25,317 bases of DNA from Lachnospiraceae bacterium UBA3316 (GTDB lineage Bacteria; Bacillota; Clostridia; Lachnospirales; Lachnospiraceae): contig DESK01000061.1 in the NCBI GenBank assembly GCA_002361955.1, positions 1 through 25,317 of the forward strand, written 5' to 3'. Position numbers and translations under genes: made by a program. The notes below the pieces were generated by a model. That model worked only from the letters and a program-made list of their open reading frames with translations, did not search any database and was not told where the DNA came from. Below, in pieces: positions 1 through 7,863 of the stretch. How positions within the stretch are numbered: the first letter of the stretch is position 1; each line of letters begins with the position of its first letter.

Positions 1-197
1 CTAAATTTTATTTTAATACATATTGCCCAAAAATGGAAGAAAAAAATATCTAAATATAGCCATGTTCACATTTTATTCATTCATCATTCAAAAAAGCTTC
101 ACTTGCCACTCATGCTTTCTTCATTTCTGCTCAGTATACTAAAACTGTCAAAAGCAATTTATTTCTTTTTTACATCCGAACAAACTTTTTCATAATA
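1..197. other. AT-rich intergenic left edge, no gene seen
   Basis: No open frame with a ribosome site is visible on either strand. A TATACT hexamer on the minus strand (133-138) could be a -10 for a gene beyond the left edge, but I see no well-spaced -35. Otherwise I see nothing beyond A/T runs. Confidence 0.5.
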
Positions 198-223
198 ATG
201 CCAGGCAGTTCGCTGCCTGGCAT
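198..223 (-). terminator. Hairpin terminator after the downstream glnN
   Basis: A perfect 11-bp stem (198-208 with 213-223, ATGCCAGGCAG pairing CTGCCTGGCAT) with a CGAA tetraloop on the minus strand lies 18 bases after the stop codon. The tail is TATTATG rather than a clean U-run, so it may act as a weak terminator or as an mRNA 3'-end stabiliser. Confidence 0.65.
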
Positions 224-241
224 CCTCCCTTTTCAGGGCCT

Positions 242-2353
242 TTATACTTCAAACAACAGATCTCCGTAGGACGGCATCGGCCATTCCTCTTTGTCTACGA
301 TCATCTCCAGACGGTCCACCGGCTCACGCAGCTCCGCCATTGCCACCCATACCTTCTCATAGTAGTATTCCGCCTGCTGCTTTCCGGAAGGCATCTTTCC
401 TGCGATATCCGTCACTTCCTCCAGCTTTGCCAGGGCGTCTTTTGTCCTGGACAGCAGCGCTGTAGTATCCTTCAGCATATTCAGGGGAACTGTCGCATCC
501 GCCCCGGCTTCCCGGATCTCATTTGTCGTGCCCGCCAAATTTCTCGAAAAGCGCATCACCGCGGGAATGATATGCTTGCTGGCAATATCGATCATTGCCC
601 TCGCTTCTATATTGATCGCCTTGGAGTAGCCTTCGTACTGGATTTCCGCCCGGGATATGAGCTCCGCCCGGGTAAATACGCCGAATTTCTCAAATAACTC
701 CACGGCCTTGTCAGTCGTCAGCGCCGGGATGGCCTCCACCATGGATTTGATGTTGGGCAGCCCTCTTCTCTTTGCCTCTTCCACCCACTCCTCGGAATAG
801 CCGTTTCCGTTAAATACGATCCTCTGATGCTTTTCCGCCAGCTCCTTGATCATATCATGGACAGCCATGTCGAAATTCTCTGCCTTCTCCAGCACCTCGC
901 AGGCCTCCGCGAAGGACTCGGCCACGATCGTATTGATCACAACATTGCACTCCGCCACGGAATCCCTGGAGCCTACCATACGGAACTCGAACTTATTTCC
1001 CGTAAACGCAAAGGGGGACGTTCTGTTTCTGTCGGTGGCGTCCTTGGCGAAGTCCGGCAGGGTTTTTACTCCTGTGTGGAGCCTGCCGCCCTTCAGGCTG
1101 TGGGTGGCCGTGCCAGTGCTGATCAGCTGGTACATCACATCCTCCAGCTGCTCGCCTAAAAATACAGAGATAATAGCAGGCGGGGCCTCATTGGCTCCCA
1201 GCCTGTGGTCATTTCCCACATCGGCCGCCGACTCCCGCAGCAGATCCGCATGACGGTCCACGGCCCGAAGGATGCACATCATAATCAAAAGGAACTGAAT
1301 ATTTTCATGGGGCGTCTTGCCCGGATCCAGCAGATTGATGCCATCATCCGTGGTCAGCGACCAGTTGTTGTGCTTTCCTGATCCGTTCACACCCGCAAAA
1401 GGCTTCTCGTGGAGCAGGCACTGAAGCCCATGCTGCTCGGCCACCCTTTTTAAGGTCTCCATAATGATCTGGTTGTGATCTGCCGCCACATTGCACTCCG
1501 CGTAAATGGGGGCCAGCTCATGCTGGGCCGGAGCCACCTCGTTGTGCTGGGTCTTGGCCGATACCCCAAGCTTCCACAGCTCCTTATTCACATCCCTCAT
1601 AAAAGAAGCGATCTTTGGACGGATCACGCCAAAGTAGTGGTCGTCAAGCTCCTGCCCCTTCGGCGGCATCGCCCCAAACAGCGTCCTGCCGGTAAAAATC
1701 AGATCCTTCCTCTTTAAGTATTTTTCACGGTCTACGATAAAATATTCCTGTTCCACGCCCACCGAAGGGACTACCCTCCTGGAGGTGGTATTTCCAAACA
1801 AACGGATCAGACGCAGCGTCTGCTTCTGTACCGCCTCCATAGAACGCAGCAGAGGTGTTTTCTGGTCTAATGCCTCTCCTGTGTAGGAACAGAAAGCTGT
1901 CGGTATGCACAGGATCGCGCCCGCTTCATCCTCCCGCACGAAAGCCGGAGAGGTGCAGTCCCAGGCCGTATAGCCTCTGGCCTCAAAGGTAGCCCGCAGG
2001 CCGCCGGAGGGAAAGGAAGAGGCGTCCGGTTCACCCTTGATCAGCTCTTTGCCGGAAAACTCCATCAATACGGATCCTTCCTTGTCAGGCGCTGTGATAA
2101 ATGCATCATGCTTTTCCGCGGTAAACCCGGTCAAAGGCTGGAACCAGTGGGTATAGTGGGTGGCTCCCTTCTCCACTGCCCAATCCTTCATAGCCCCTGC
2201 CACCACTTCCGCAGTCATGGGATCCAGCTCTTTGCCGTCATCAATCGTCTTGTGCAGCTCTCTGTAAACCTTTTTCGGCAGACGCTCCTGCATCACTTTG
2301 TCATTAAACACATTCTGGCCGAAAATTTCTGCTACATTCATCTTATCGCTCAT
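242..2353 (-). CDS. glnN: Glutamine synthetase type III (downstream paralog)
   Basis: The product is a cytoplasmic ATP-dependent glutamate-ammonia ligase of the large type III (GlnN) family, which makes glutamine from glutamate and ammonium. It is 703 residues, normal for GSIII and about 250 longer than type I. Visible family blocks are NEVAPAQHE (about 271-279), EKPFAGVNGSGKHNNWS (about 316-332, nucleotide/active-site region) and NRTSPFAFTGNKFEFR (about 443-458). The start was set at ATG 2353 because GGAGG lies just upstream and the paralog begins with the same MSxKMNVAEIFG. A longer in-frame start 15 codons upstream has no better support. It has its own promoter (TTGCAT/TATCAT) and follows a second glnN on the same strand. 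The two align without obvious indels until the C-terminal third, where they differ most (about 610-680). The family assignment is sure; which paralog dominates nitrogen assimilation is unknown. Confidence 0.96.
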   Translation of the reverse strand: MSDKMNVAEIFGQNVFNDKVMQERLPKKVYRELHKTIDDGKELDPMTAEVVAGAMKDWAVEKGATHYTHWFQPLTGFTAEKHDAFITAPDKEGSVLMEFSGKELIKGEPDASSFPSGGLRATFEARGYTAWDCTSPAFVREDEAGAILCIPTAFCSYTGEALDQKTPLLRSMEAVQKQTLRLIRLFGNTTSRRVVPSVGVEQEYFIVDREKYLKRKDLIFTGRTLFGAMPPKGQELDDHYFGVIRPKIASFMRDVNKELWKLGVSAKTQHNEVAPAQHELAPIYAECNVAADHNQIIMETLKRVAEQHGLQCLLHEKPFAGVNGSGKHNNWSLTTDDGINLLDPGKTPHENIQFLLIMMCILRAVDRHADLLRESAADVGNDHRLGANEAPPAIISVFLGEQLEDVMYQLISTGTATHSLKGGRLHTGVKTLPDFAKDATDRNRTSPFAFTGNKFEFRMVGSRDSVAECNVVINTIVAESFAEACEVLEKAENFDMAVHDMIKELAEKHQRIVFNGNGYSEEWVEEAKRRGLPNIKSMVEAIPALTTDKAVELFEKFGVFTRAELISRAEIQYEGYSKAINIEARAMIDIASKHIIPAVMRFSRNLAGTTNEIREAGADATVPLNMLKDTTALLSRTKDALAKLEEVTDIAGKMPSGKQQAEYYYEKVWVAMAELREPVDRLEMIVDKEEWPMPSYGDLLFEV

Positions 2354-2386
2354 GGTCTTCCTCCACACCTTATTTTTTCTATAGGC

Positions 2387-2415
2387 ATGATAGCGCAAAA
2401 CAACTAAAAATGCAA
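2387..2415 (-). promoter_or_regulatory. Promoter of downstream glnN
   Basis: Minus strand -35 TTGCAT (2410-2415), a 17-base spacer, then -10 TATCAT (2387-2392). The predicted leader is only about 27 nt and runs straight into GGAGGAAG and the start codon. The block CTTGCATTTTT around the -35 recurs exactly in the promoter of the other glnN. Confidence 0.65.
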
Positions 2416-2437
2416 GCCAAAAGCGAAAGGGCTACAC

Positions 2438-2500
2438 GTTACCGTTCACTTCGTTCGTAACAGTTCAGATGCCTGAACTGTTACCTTCGTTCACAGTAAC
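2438..2500. repeat. Nested inverted repeat between the two glnN genes
   Basis: The inner arms are a perfect 12-bp stem, GTAACAGTTCAG (2457-2468) with CTGAACTGTTAC (2473-2484), and a 4-base loop. The outer arms GTTACCG (2438-2444) and CAGTAAC (2494-2500) can pair with one G-U. TTCGTTC occurs twice and CAGTAAC recurs at 2557. There is no U-run on either side, so it is not a standard terminator. It resembles a dispersed palindromic (REP-like) element that could also stabilise the 3' end of the upstream glnN mRNA. Confidence 0.6.
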
Positions 2501-2565
2501 CTTTGCAAATCCATCTAAAATTTGCTCACACCTGAATCACTTTCTCACGCTCTGTGCAGTAACGG

Positions 2566-4677
2566 CTATACTTCAAAAAGCAGGTCGCCGTAGGAGGGCA
2601 TGGGCCACAGCTCCTTGTCTACCAGCATCTCAAGCTTGTCCACCGGAGCCCGCAAAGCCTCCATAGCCGGCATCACCTCCCCGTGGAAACACTTAGCCTG
2701 CTCCTCCACGGATTCCATGGCCGCTGCCCGTGCTTCCAGAGAAGACAGCTCGGAGAGAGCCTTCTTTGTCTCCTCCAAAAGATCACTCACCTCATTTAAG
2801 AGGGATACCTGCACGGTGGCTCTCGCCCCTGCCGCTGTCACTGCGTTTACTGTGTCCGCCAGCTTCTTTGTATAGGTGATCACTGCCGGGATGATCTGCT
2901 TTCCGGCTACGTCGATCATCGTCTTCGCCTCAATATTGATGGCTTTCGCGTAGTTCTCATATTTGATCTCCACCCTGGACTCCAGTTCCGTTCTCGTAAG
3001 CACGCCGAATTTCTCAAACATCGCGATATTTTCTTCCTTCAGCAGTACCGGAATCGCCTCCACCATAGACTTGATGTTTGGCAGTCCCCGTCTCTCGGCC
3101 TCCGCCACCCATTCGTCTGAATAGCCGTTTCCGTTAAATACGATGCGCTGATGCTCACTGGCCTGTCTCTTGATCAGATCATGGACAGCCACATCAAAAT
3201 CATCCGCCTTCTCCAGGATATCGCAAGCTTCTGAAAACGCTTCCGCCACAATCGTATTCAGCACCACGTTGGGGCTTGAGATGGAATCCCGGGAACCCAC
3301 CATGCGGAATTCAAACTTATTTCCTGTGAAAGCGAAGGGTGAGGTTCTGTTTCTGTCAGTGGCGTCCTTCGCAAGGCTCGGCAGCGTCTTAACACCCGTC
3401 TCCAGCACGCCGCCTTTTAAGCTGTGGGTAGCCATACCTGTACTGATCAGCTGTTCCAGCACGTCTTCCAGCTGATCTCCCAGGAACACGGAGATAATGG
3501 CAGGCGGCGCCTCATTGGCTCCCAGCCGGTAGTCATTGCCCGGGTCTGCCGCCGACTCCCTCAGCAAATCCGCGTGCCTGTCTACCGCCTTCAAAACACA
3601 CGTCAGCACCAGCAGAAACTGAATATTCTCATGGGGTGTTTTCCCCGGATCCAGCAGATTGATGCCGTCGTCCGTGGTCAGCGACCAGTTATTGTGCTTG
3701 CCGGAGCCGTTCACTCCCGCAAAGGGCTTCTCATGAAGCAGACACTGCAGGCCGTGCTGACAGGCCACTTTCTTCAACGTTTTCATAACCACCTGGTTGC
3801 TGTCTACGGCAATGTTCGCCTCGGAATAGATCGTGGCCAGCTCGTGCTGTGCCGGCGCCACCTCGTTGTGCTGGGTCTTTGCCGTGACGCCCAACTTCCA
3901 GAGCTCCTCATTCACATCTTTCATATAGGAGGCGATGCGCTGACGGATCGTTCCGAAATAGTGGTCATCCAGCTCCTGCCCTTTGGGAGGCATGGCGCCG
4001 AACAGGGTGCGTCCCGTGAAAATCAGGTCTTTTCTCTTTAAATATTTCTGCTTGTCCACCAGGAAATACTCCTGCTCCGGCCCGACAGATGGCGTCACCT
4101 TCTTTGAGGTGGTGTTGCCAAACAGCCGCAGAAGCCGCAGGGACTGCTCGTTGATGGCCTCCATGGAACGCAAAAGAGGCGTCTTCTGATCCAGGGCCTC
4201 CCCTGTGTAGGAACAGAAGGCCGTGGGAATGCAGAGAATCACCCCTGCCGCGTCCTCCCGTATGTAAGCCGGTGACGTGCAGTCCCAGGCTGTATAGCCT
4301 CTGGCCTCAAAGGTCGCCCTGAGGCCTCCCGACGGGAACGAGGAGGCATCAGGCTCGCCCTTGATCAGTTCTTTTCCGGAAAACTCCATCAGTACCGTGC
4401 CGTCCTCATCGGGGCTTGTAATAAAAGAGTCATGCTTCTCAGCCGTCATACCTGTCAGCGGCTGGAAGATATGTGTATAATGCGTCGCCCCTCGTTCCAC
4501 TGCCCAATTCTTCATGGCCTGCGCTACCACGTCAGCCACCACAGGATCAAGCTCCTTGCCCTCCTTGATGATCTTTTTCAGTTCCTTATACACTTTTTTC
4601 GGCAATCGCTCCTGCATCACCTTGTCGTTAAAAACATTTGAACCGAAGATTTCTGCTACATTCATTTTTTCACTCAT
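2566..4677 (-). CDS. glnN: Glutamine synthetase type III (upstream paralog)
   Basis: This is a second 703-residue GSIII enzyme, catalysing the same ATP-dependent amidation of glutamate. It has the same blocks at the same positions: NEVAPAQHE 271-279, EKPFAGVNGSGKHNNWS 316-332 and DRNRTSPFAFTGNKFEFR 441-458, and it ends in the shared WPMPSYGDLLFEV tail. The ATG at 4677 has GGAG five bases upstream. It lies about 200 bases downstream of fba on the same strand and about 210 bases upstream of the other glnN. Its leader holds an intrinsic terminator and a short ORF that overlaps the start codon, unlike the simple leader of its paralog, so the two copies are probably regulated differently. Tandem duplication followed by divergence is the simplest origin. 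Confidence 0.96.
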   Translation of the reverse strand: MSEKMNVAEIFGSNVFNDKVMQERLPKKVYKELKKIIKEGKELDPVVADVVAQAMKNWAVERGATHYTHIFQPLTGMTAEKHDSFITSPDEDGTVLMEFSGKELIKGEPDASSFPSGGLRATFEARGYTAWDCTSPAYIREDAAGVILCIPTAFCSYTGEALDQKTPLLRSMEAINEQSLRLLRLFGNTTSKKVTPSVGPEQEYFLVDKQKYLKRKDLIFTGRTLFGAMPPKGQELDDHYFGTIRQRIASYMKDVNEELWKLGVTAKTQHNEVAPAQHELATIYSEANIAVDSNQVVMKTLKKVACQHGLQCLLHEKPFAGVNGSGKHNNWSLTTDDGINLLDPGKTPHENIQFLLVLTCVLKAVDRHADLLRESAADPGNDYRLGANEAPPAIISVFLGDQLEDVLEQLISTGMATHSLKGGVLETGVKTLPSLAKDATDRNRTSPFAFTGNKFEFRMVGSRDSISSPNVVLNTIVAEAFSEACDILEKADDFDVAVHDLIKRQASEHQRIVFNGNGYSDEWVAEAERRGLPNIKSMVEAIPVLLKEENIAMFEKFGVLTRTELESRVEIKYENYAKAINIEAKTMIDVAGKQIIPAVITYTKKLADTVNAVTAAGARATVQVSLLNEVSDLLEETKKALSELSSLEARAAAMESVEEQAKCFHGEVMPAMEALRAPVDKLEMLVDKELWPMPSYGDLLFEV

Positions 4678-4793
4678 ATACTCCTCATCCTTTCCGGGGA
4701 ACCAGTCGAACTATGTTCAAAAGCTTCCCCTGGCCGCTGCCCACGGAAAAAAGGCGCTCCGCTCATAAGCGGAACGCCTTTGTTCATCTGCAT
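4674..4793 (-). CDS. Possible 39-codon leader ORF coupled to glnN
   Basis: An ATG at 4793 (with another at 4787) opens a 39-codon frame. It reads through the leader terminator and ends at TGA 4674-4676, overlapping the glnN ATG as ATGA. Upstream there is only a weak AGG about nine bases from the ATG, so translation is uncertain. The start lies about 25 bases after the predicted transcription start. If translated, ribosomes would disrupt the terminator stem and then couple to glnN. The peptide (starting MQMNKGVPLMSG) resembles nothing I know. It could be chance, since the frame is short. Confidence 0.22.
   Translation of the reverse strand: MQMNKGVPLMSGAPFFRGQRPGEAFEHSSTGSPERMRSI
4696..4730 (-). 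promoter_or_regulatory. Hairpin just upstream of glnN ribosome site
   Basis: On the minus strand GGGGAA (4725-4730) can pair with TTCCCC (4696-4701), and inside it GAAC pairs with GTTC (4708-4711 and 4715-4718) around a 3-base loop. It lies between the leader terminator and the ribosome site and may modulate elongation or initiation. The role is inferred. Confidence 0.35.
4747..4778 (-). terminator. Intrinsic terminator between fba and glnN
   Basis: On the minus strand an 11-bp stem (4768-4778 with 4753-4763, one G-U pair) with a 4-base loop is followed by TTTTTT. It is strong and canonical. It ends transcription from fba, and because the likely glnN promoter lies upstream of it (4825-4853) it may also be a glnN attenuator. 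Confidence 0.88.
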
Positions 4794-4824
4794 CTATTTG
4801 CCTGTTTTCTTTAAGTTCGAATAT

Positions 4825-4853
4825 AAAATACTCTACTTTTCGCAAAAATGCAA
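4825..4853 (-). promoter_or_regulatory. Probable promoter of upstream glnN
   Basis: Minus strand -35 TTGCAT (4848-4853), a 17-base spacer, then -10 TATTTT (4825-4830). The -35 sits in CTTGCATTTTT, identical to the block in the promoter of the downstream glnN. It would start a leader of about 140 nt that includes the terminator at 4747-4778. Confidence 0.55.
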
Positions 4854-4873
4854 GTAAAAGTTTAAATTTTTTC

Positions 4874-5737
4874 TCAAGCTTTGTTGATGGAACCGAAGAT
4901 CTCCATTTTCTCCTTAACGGTAGCCTTGATTGCCTCAAAGCCGGGAGCCAGGAGTTTCCGCGGGTCAAAGCCCTTGCCCTGCTGATCCTTTCCTGCCTCA
5001 ATGTACTCACGTGTAGCTGCTGCGAACGCAAGCTGGCACTCTGTATTTACATTGATCTTCGCTACGCCGAGGCTGATAGCCTTCTGGATCATGTCTGTGG
5101 GGATACCTGTGCCGCCGTGCAGAACGAGAGGCATATCGCCTGTGAGCTTCTGAACAGCATCCAGAGTCTCAAAGCTTAATCCCTTCCAGTTTGCCGGATA
5201 TTTTCCGTGGATGTTTCCGATACCTGCTGCCAGGAAGTCAATGCCAAGATCCGCGATCCTCTTGCACTCTTCGGGATCTGCGCACTCGCCCATTCCTACT
5301 ACGCCGTCTTCCTCTCCGCCGATGGAGCCAACCTCTGCCTCCAGGGACATTCCATGCTCAGCACAGATCTCAACCAGCTTCTTTGTGTTTGCCACGTTCT
5401 CGTCGATGGGACTGTGAGAACCATCATACATGATGGATGAGAAGCCTGCCTCTACGCACTTTAAGCATCCTTCATAGCTGCCGTGATCCAGGTGCAGAGC
5501 TACCGGTACGGTGATGTTCAGCTCTTCCAGCATACCATTTACCATGCCTACAACTGTCTTATATCCTGCCATATATTTTCCTGCGCCCTCAGATACGCCC
5601 AGGATAACAGGAGAGTTATTCTCCTGTGCTGTGAGCAGGATCGCCTTTGTCCACTCTAAGTTGTTAATGTTGAACTGACCTACTGCATAATGGCCTGCTT
5701 TTGCTTTCTGCAACATCTCTTTTGCTGATACTAACAT
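4874..5737 (-). CDS. fba: Class II fructose-1,6-bisphosphate aldolase
   Basis: This is a zinc-dependent glycolytic and gluconeogenic aldolase that cleaves fructose 1,6-bisphosphate to dihydroxyacetone phosphate and glyceraldehyde 3-phosphate in the cytoplasm. It has 287 residues, the usual Gram-positive length. HLDH (82-85) carries the catalytic Asp84 and zinc ligand His85; GNIHGKY (about 174-180) and LHGGTG (206-211) supply the other zinc histidines; NVNTE (229-233) is a phosphate-site motif. The start is ATG 5737, preceded by GGAGGG; 21 further in-frame upstream codons lack a ribosome site. It has its own TATAAT promoter and a downstream terminator, so it is probably monocistronic although it follows the sugar-sensor cassette. 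Tagatose-bisphosphate aldolase is the main alternative in this family, but no galactitol/tagatose genes are present. Confidence 0.93.
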   Translation of the reverse strand: MLVSAKEMLQKAKAGHYAVGQFNINNLEWTKAILLTAQENNSPVILGVSEGAGKYMAGYKTVVGMVNGMLEELNITVPVALHLDHGSYEGCLKCVEAGFSSIMYDGSHSPIDENVANTKKLVEICAEHGMSLEAEVGSIGGEEDGVVGMGECADPEECKRIADLGIDFLAAGIGNIHGKYPANWKGLSFETLDAVQKLTGDMPLVLHGGTGIPTDMIQKAISLGVAKINVNTECQLAFAAATREYIEAGKDQQGKGFDPRKLLAPGFEAIKATVKEKMEIFGSINKA

Positions 5738-5828
5738 TATTTTTCCCTCCATTTTGATTAATTGCCGCGCTTTCTTCCTTTTTGGACAGCGCGCATACAT
5801 ACACTTTGTACGTCCTGTGTTCTGTTTT

Positions 5829-5834
5829 ATTATA
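5829..5834 (-). promoter_or_regulatory. fba promoter -10
   Basis: A perfect TATAAT on the minus strand lies about 92 bases before the fba start codon. The 6-mer 17 bases upstream is TTTATT, a poor -35, and it falls within the adjacent AT-rich inverted repeat, which could therefore act as an operator. The leader contains a possible CGCGCT/AGCGCG hairpin. Confidence 0.55.
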
Positions 5835-5849
5835 CCGCAATCTTGCAGA

Positions 5850-5877
5850 AAAATAAATAGATAATTCTATTTATTTT
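5850..5877 (-). terminator. AT-rich 12-bp inverted repeat at end of sensor cassette
   Basis: Perfect arms 5850-5861 and 5866-5877 with a TAAT loop overlap the stop codon of the last binding-protein gene; the minus-strand 3' arm ends in a T-rich run. It may terminate the two-component cassette, but the stem is almost free of G/C. It also borders the fba -35 region. Confidence 0.4.
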
Positions 5878-6898
5878 CTTTCATTACAATGGTATGCGGA
5901 AGACGGATATACGTATCGTCCGCAAGAACGATGTCCTCCGGAAGCTCTGTTCCGAGGCCCAAATGGCAGGCCAGCTCCAGCATAGCCTTCGCCTGCCCTT
6001 CGGCATCATTTACCACGGTTCCCCCCATGGTTCCCTCCTCCACAGCCTGCTTCGCCTCCGGGGTCCCGTCAACGCCCACGACGATGGGCAAAGGGTCTGC
6101 CCCATACTCCTCCAGGGCGTCAAGGGCTCCCAGAGCCATATCATCGTTATTGGCCAGGACAAGCTCGATCCTGTCGCCAAGCTTTTCCAGCCACAGCTTC
6201 ATCTTTGTCTGAGCCTGGGCGCGGCTCCAGTTGGCAATCTCATTTCCCAGCTTTTCCACCTGGATGCCCTCCTCAATGATGGCACTTACAGAATACTCCG
6301 TGCGGATCAGGGCGTCCTGATGGCCCGCCTCTCCCTCCAGCATCACATACTGGAGCTTTCCGTCCCCGTTTCTGTCATAGAGAGCCATCCCGTCTTCCCC
6401 GGAACAGAGCCTGGCTACGATTTCTCCCTGCATGATTCCTGACCGGATCGTCTCCGCCCCCACATAGTAAAGCTTATCCCACCGCTCAAGATCCTCCCGC
6501 ACCAGCTCCCTGTTAAAGAAGATCACCGGCACGTCGGCGCTTTTCGCCTTATCAATAATCATCGTCGTGTCAGTGCGGTCCACGATATTGACGCATAAAA
6601 TATCAAACTCCCTGTCGATAAAATCAGCCACCTGATCATTCTGCACATTTTGTTTGCCCCCTGCGCCGACCACCTCCACGTTAATGGAAATTCCCGTATC
6701 CAGTTCTTTTTGCTTCGCGGCATTTTTGAATGCCTCTACGATTGTACTGATAAAGGTATCAAACTGATCATAGGCGCAGACGCCAATTTTGATCTGCCTG
6801 TCCCTGCGGGACGCATCCTCGGAAAAACTTCCGGAGCATCCTGAAAGGCACAGGAGTACGCACAGACACAGGGCAATCCCCCTGGTTGCTTTTTCCAT
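5867..6898 (-). CDS. MglB-like sugar-binding lipoprotein of the sensor cassette
   Basis: This is a galactose/glucose-binding-protein-like lipoprotein (343 residues), probably outside the membrane as a ligand receptor for the adjacent histidine kinase. The signal peptide ends in lipobox LSGC (Cys21). An EF-hand-like calcium loop DRNGDGKLQ (175-183) matches that of E. coli MglB. From my recall of the E. coli structure, all key sugar contacts have counterparts: Asp47, Asn129, His193, Asp195, Arg199, Trp224, Asn251, Asp277, Asn297. A GTG at 6919 overlaps the upstream stop as GTGA and adds seven residues; I prefer ATG 6898 because the signal peptide then looks normal, but this is not certain. It is the last gene of the response regulator-kinase-binding protein cassette, and no permease gene follows it. 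Confidence 0.88.
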   Translation of the reverse strand: MEKATRGIALCLCVLLCLSGCSGSFSEDASRRDRQIKIGVCAYDQFDTFISTIVEAFKNAAKQKELDTGISINVEVVGAGGKQNVQNDQVADFIDREFDILCVNIVDRTDTTMIIDKAKSADVPVIFFNRELVREDLERWDKLYYVGAETIRSGIMQGEIVARLCSGEDGMALYDRNGDGKLQYVMLEGEAGHQDALIRTEYSVSAIIEEGIQVEKLGNEIANWSRAQAQTKMKLWLEKLGDRIELVLANNDDMALGALDALEEYGADPLPIVVGVDGTPEAKQAVEEGTMGGTVVNDAEGQAKAMLELACHLGLGTELPEDIVLADDTYIRLPHTIVMKENK

Positions 6899-6915
6899 AA
6901 GTCCATCGGCCCCTT

Positions 6916-7863
6916 TCACTGAATAATTGGGTAAAGCAGCCTCTCATGCTCCGGCTCATGCAGAGTCTCTCCCGTCGCATGATGGAAATCGATCTCCATA
7001 GGCTCCTCCGCCCCGCCCTTCCGTATCTTCTGCACCAAAATATCCACAGCCTCATATCCCATATTAAACTCATTCTGGAATACGATGCCCTTCACCAGTC
7101 CCTGATCCAGGGCATACACAATCTGTGCGCTGCTGCCTATGCCATAGAGGCTGATATTCTCCTGTTTCCCCCCAATAACGTTCACTGCCGTCTCCAGGGT
7201 CAGATCATCGATGGCCGCCAGCACATACGTCCCGTCTCCTTTGAGCACCTGCCGCATAGCCTCCTGGTTTGGATAGAGACTCTCCTGCACCTGTCTTCCG
7301 GCCTCCCGGCAGGCGTCCTTGAAGCCCGCCATGCGGTCTTTCTGGCTTTGCCGGTTCTCACCCATCCATACCATATGGATGGACGCGTCCTCCGGGGCGT
7401 CCTCCAGCGCCTGGCGGGCAAGCTCCTTTCCCATCTCATACGCATTTGCCGCCACGCAGGAAAGGGAGGCGTTTCCGTAGATCTCGCTCTCCACCAGCAC
7501 CATAGGCACTGCCCCCGACGTGGCCGTGACGTATTCCGCCGCCTGGGCCCTGGTATCCGCCAACGCCACGGCCAGCCCCTGGGCGCCGTTTTCCAGTTCC
7601 CCGCTCATGAGCCGCTCCTGCTCTTCCCTGTCATTTTCCTCCATCGTCACAAAATTCACTGTGGCGTCCAGATCGGAAGCCGCCTGCTCCGCTCCCTGCC
7701 GGAAGGCTGTCCAGCGCTCCGCCGTGCTCCCATAAACCACCACGGAAACGTTGACTCTCTCCCGGTTGACCTTGGCCAGATCCACATAAAAATACGCGAG
7801 CACCGAAAGCACCACGAGAATCCCGCCAATGACTGCTACCGCGGCTTTGTTTTTGTTCGTCAT
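6916..7863 (-). CDS. Membrane-anchored periplasmic-binding-protein-like sensor partner
   Basis: A 315-residue protein with an N-terminal hydrophobic anchor (about 8-27) and no lipobox cysteine, followed by a type 1 periplasmic-binding/LacI-like sugar-binding fold (VNVSVVVYGSTAERW at the first strand, later LYGIGSS and VKGIVFQNEF). The start overlaps the kinase stop as ATGA, so translation is coupled. It lacks the MglB calcium loop and the usual sugar-contact pattern of its neighbour. Xylose sensing by XylFII with a LytS kinase in Clostridium is a known precedent for a binding protein acting as a kinase partner, so I infer a sensing rather than transport role. The ligand is unknown. Confidence 0.8.
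   Translation of the reverse strand: MTNKNKAAVAVIGGILVVLSVLAYFYVDLAKVNRERVNVSVVVYGSTAERWTAFRQGAEQAASDLDATVNFVTMEENDREEQERLMSGELENGAQGLAVALADTRAQAAEYVTATSGAVPMVLVESEIYGNASLSCVAANAYEMGKELARQALEDAPEDASIHMVWMGENRQSQKDRMAGFKDACREAGRQVQESLYPNQEAMRQVLKGDGTYVLAAIDDLTLETAVNVIGGKQENISLYGIGSSAQIVYALDQGLVKGIVFQNEFNMGYEAVDILVQKIRKGGAEEPMEIDFHHATGETLHEPEHERLLYPIIQ

Noticed and set aside
2438..2565. CRISPR-like repeat array between the glnN genes
   Set aside because: The repeated words are short and irregularly spaced and form one nested palindrome; there are no regular spacers and no cas genes.
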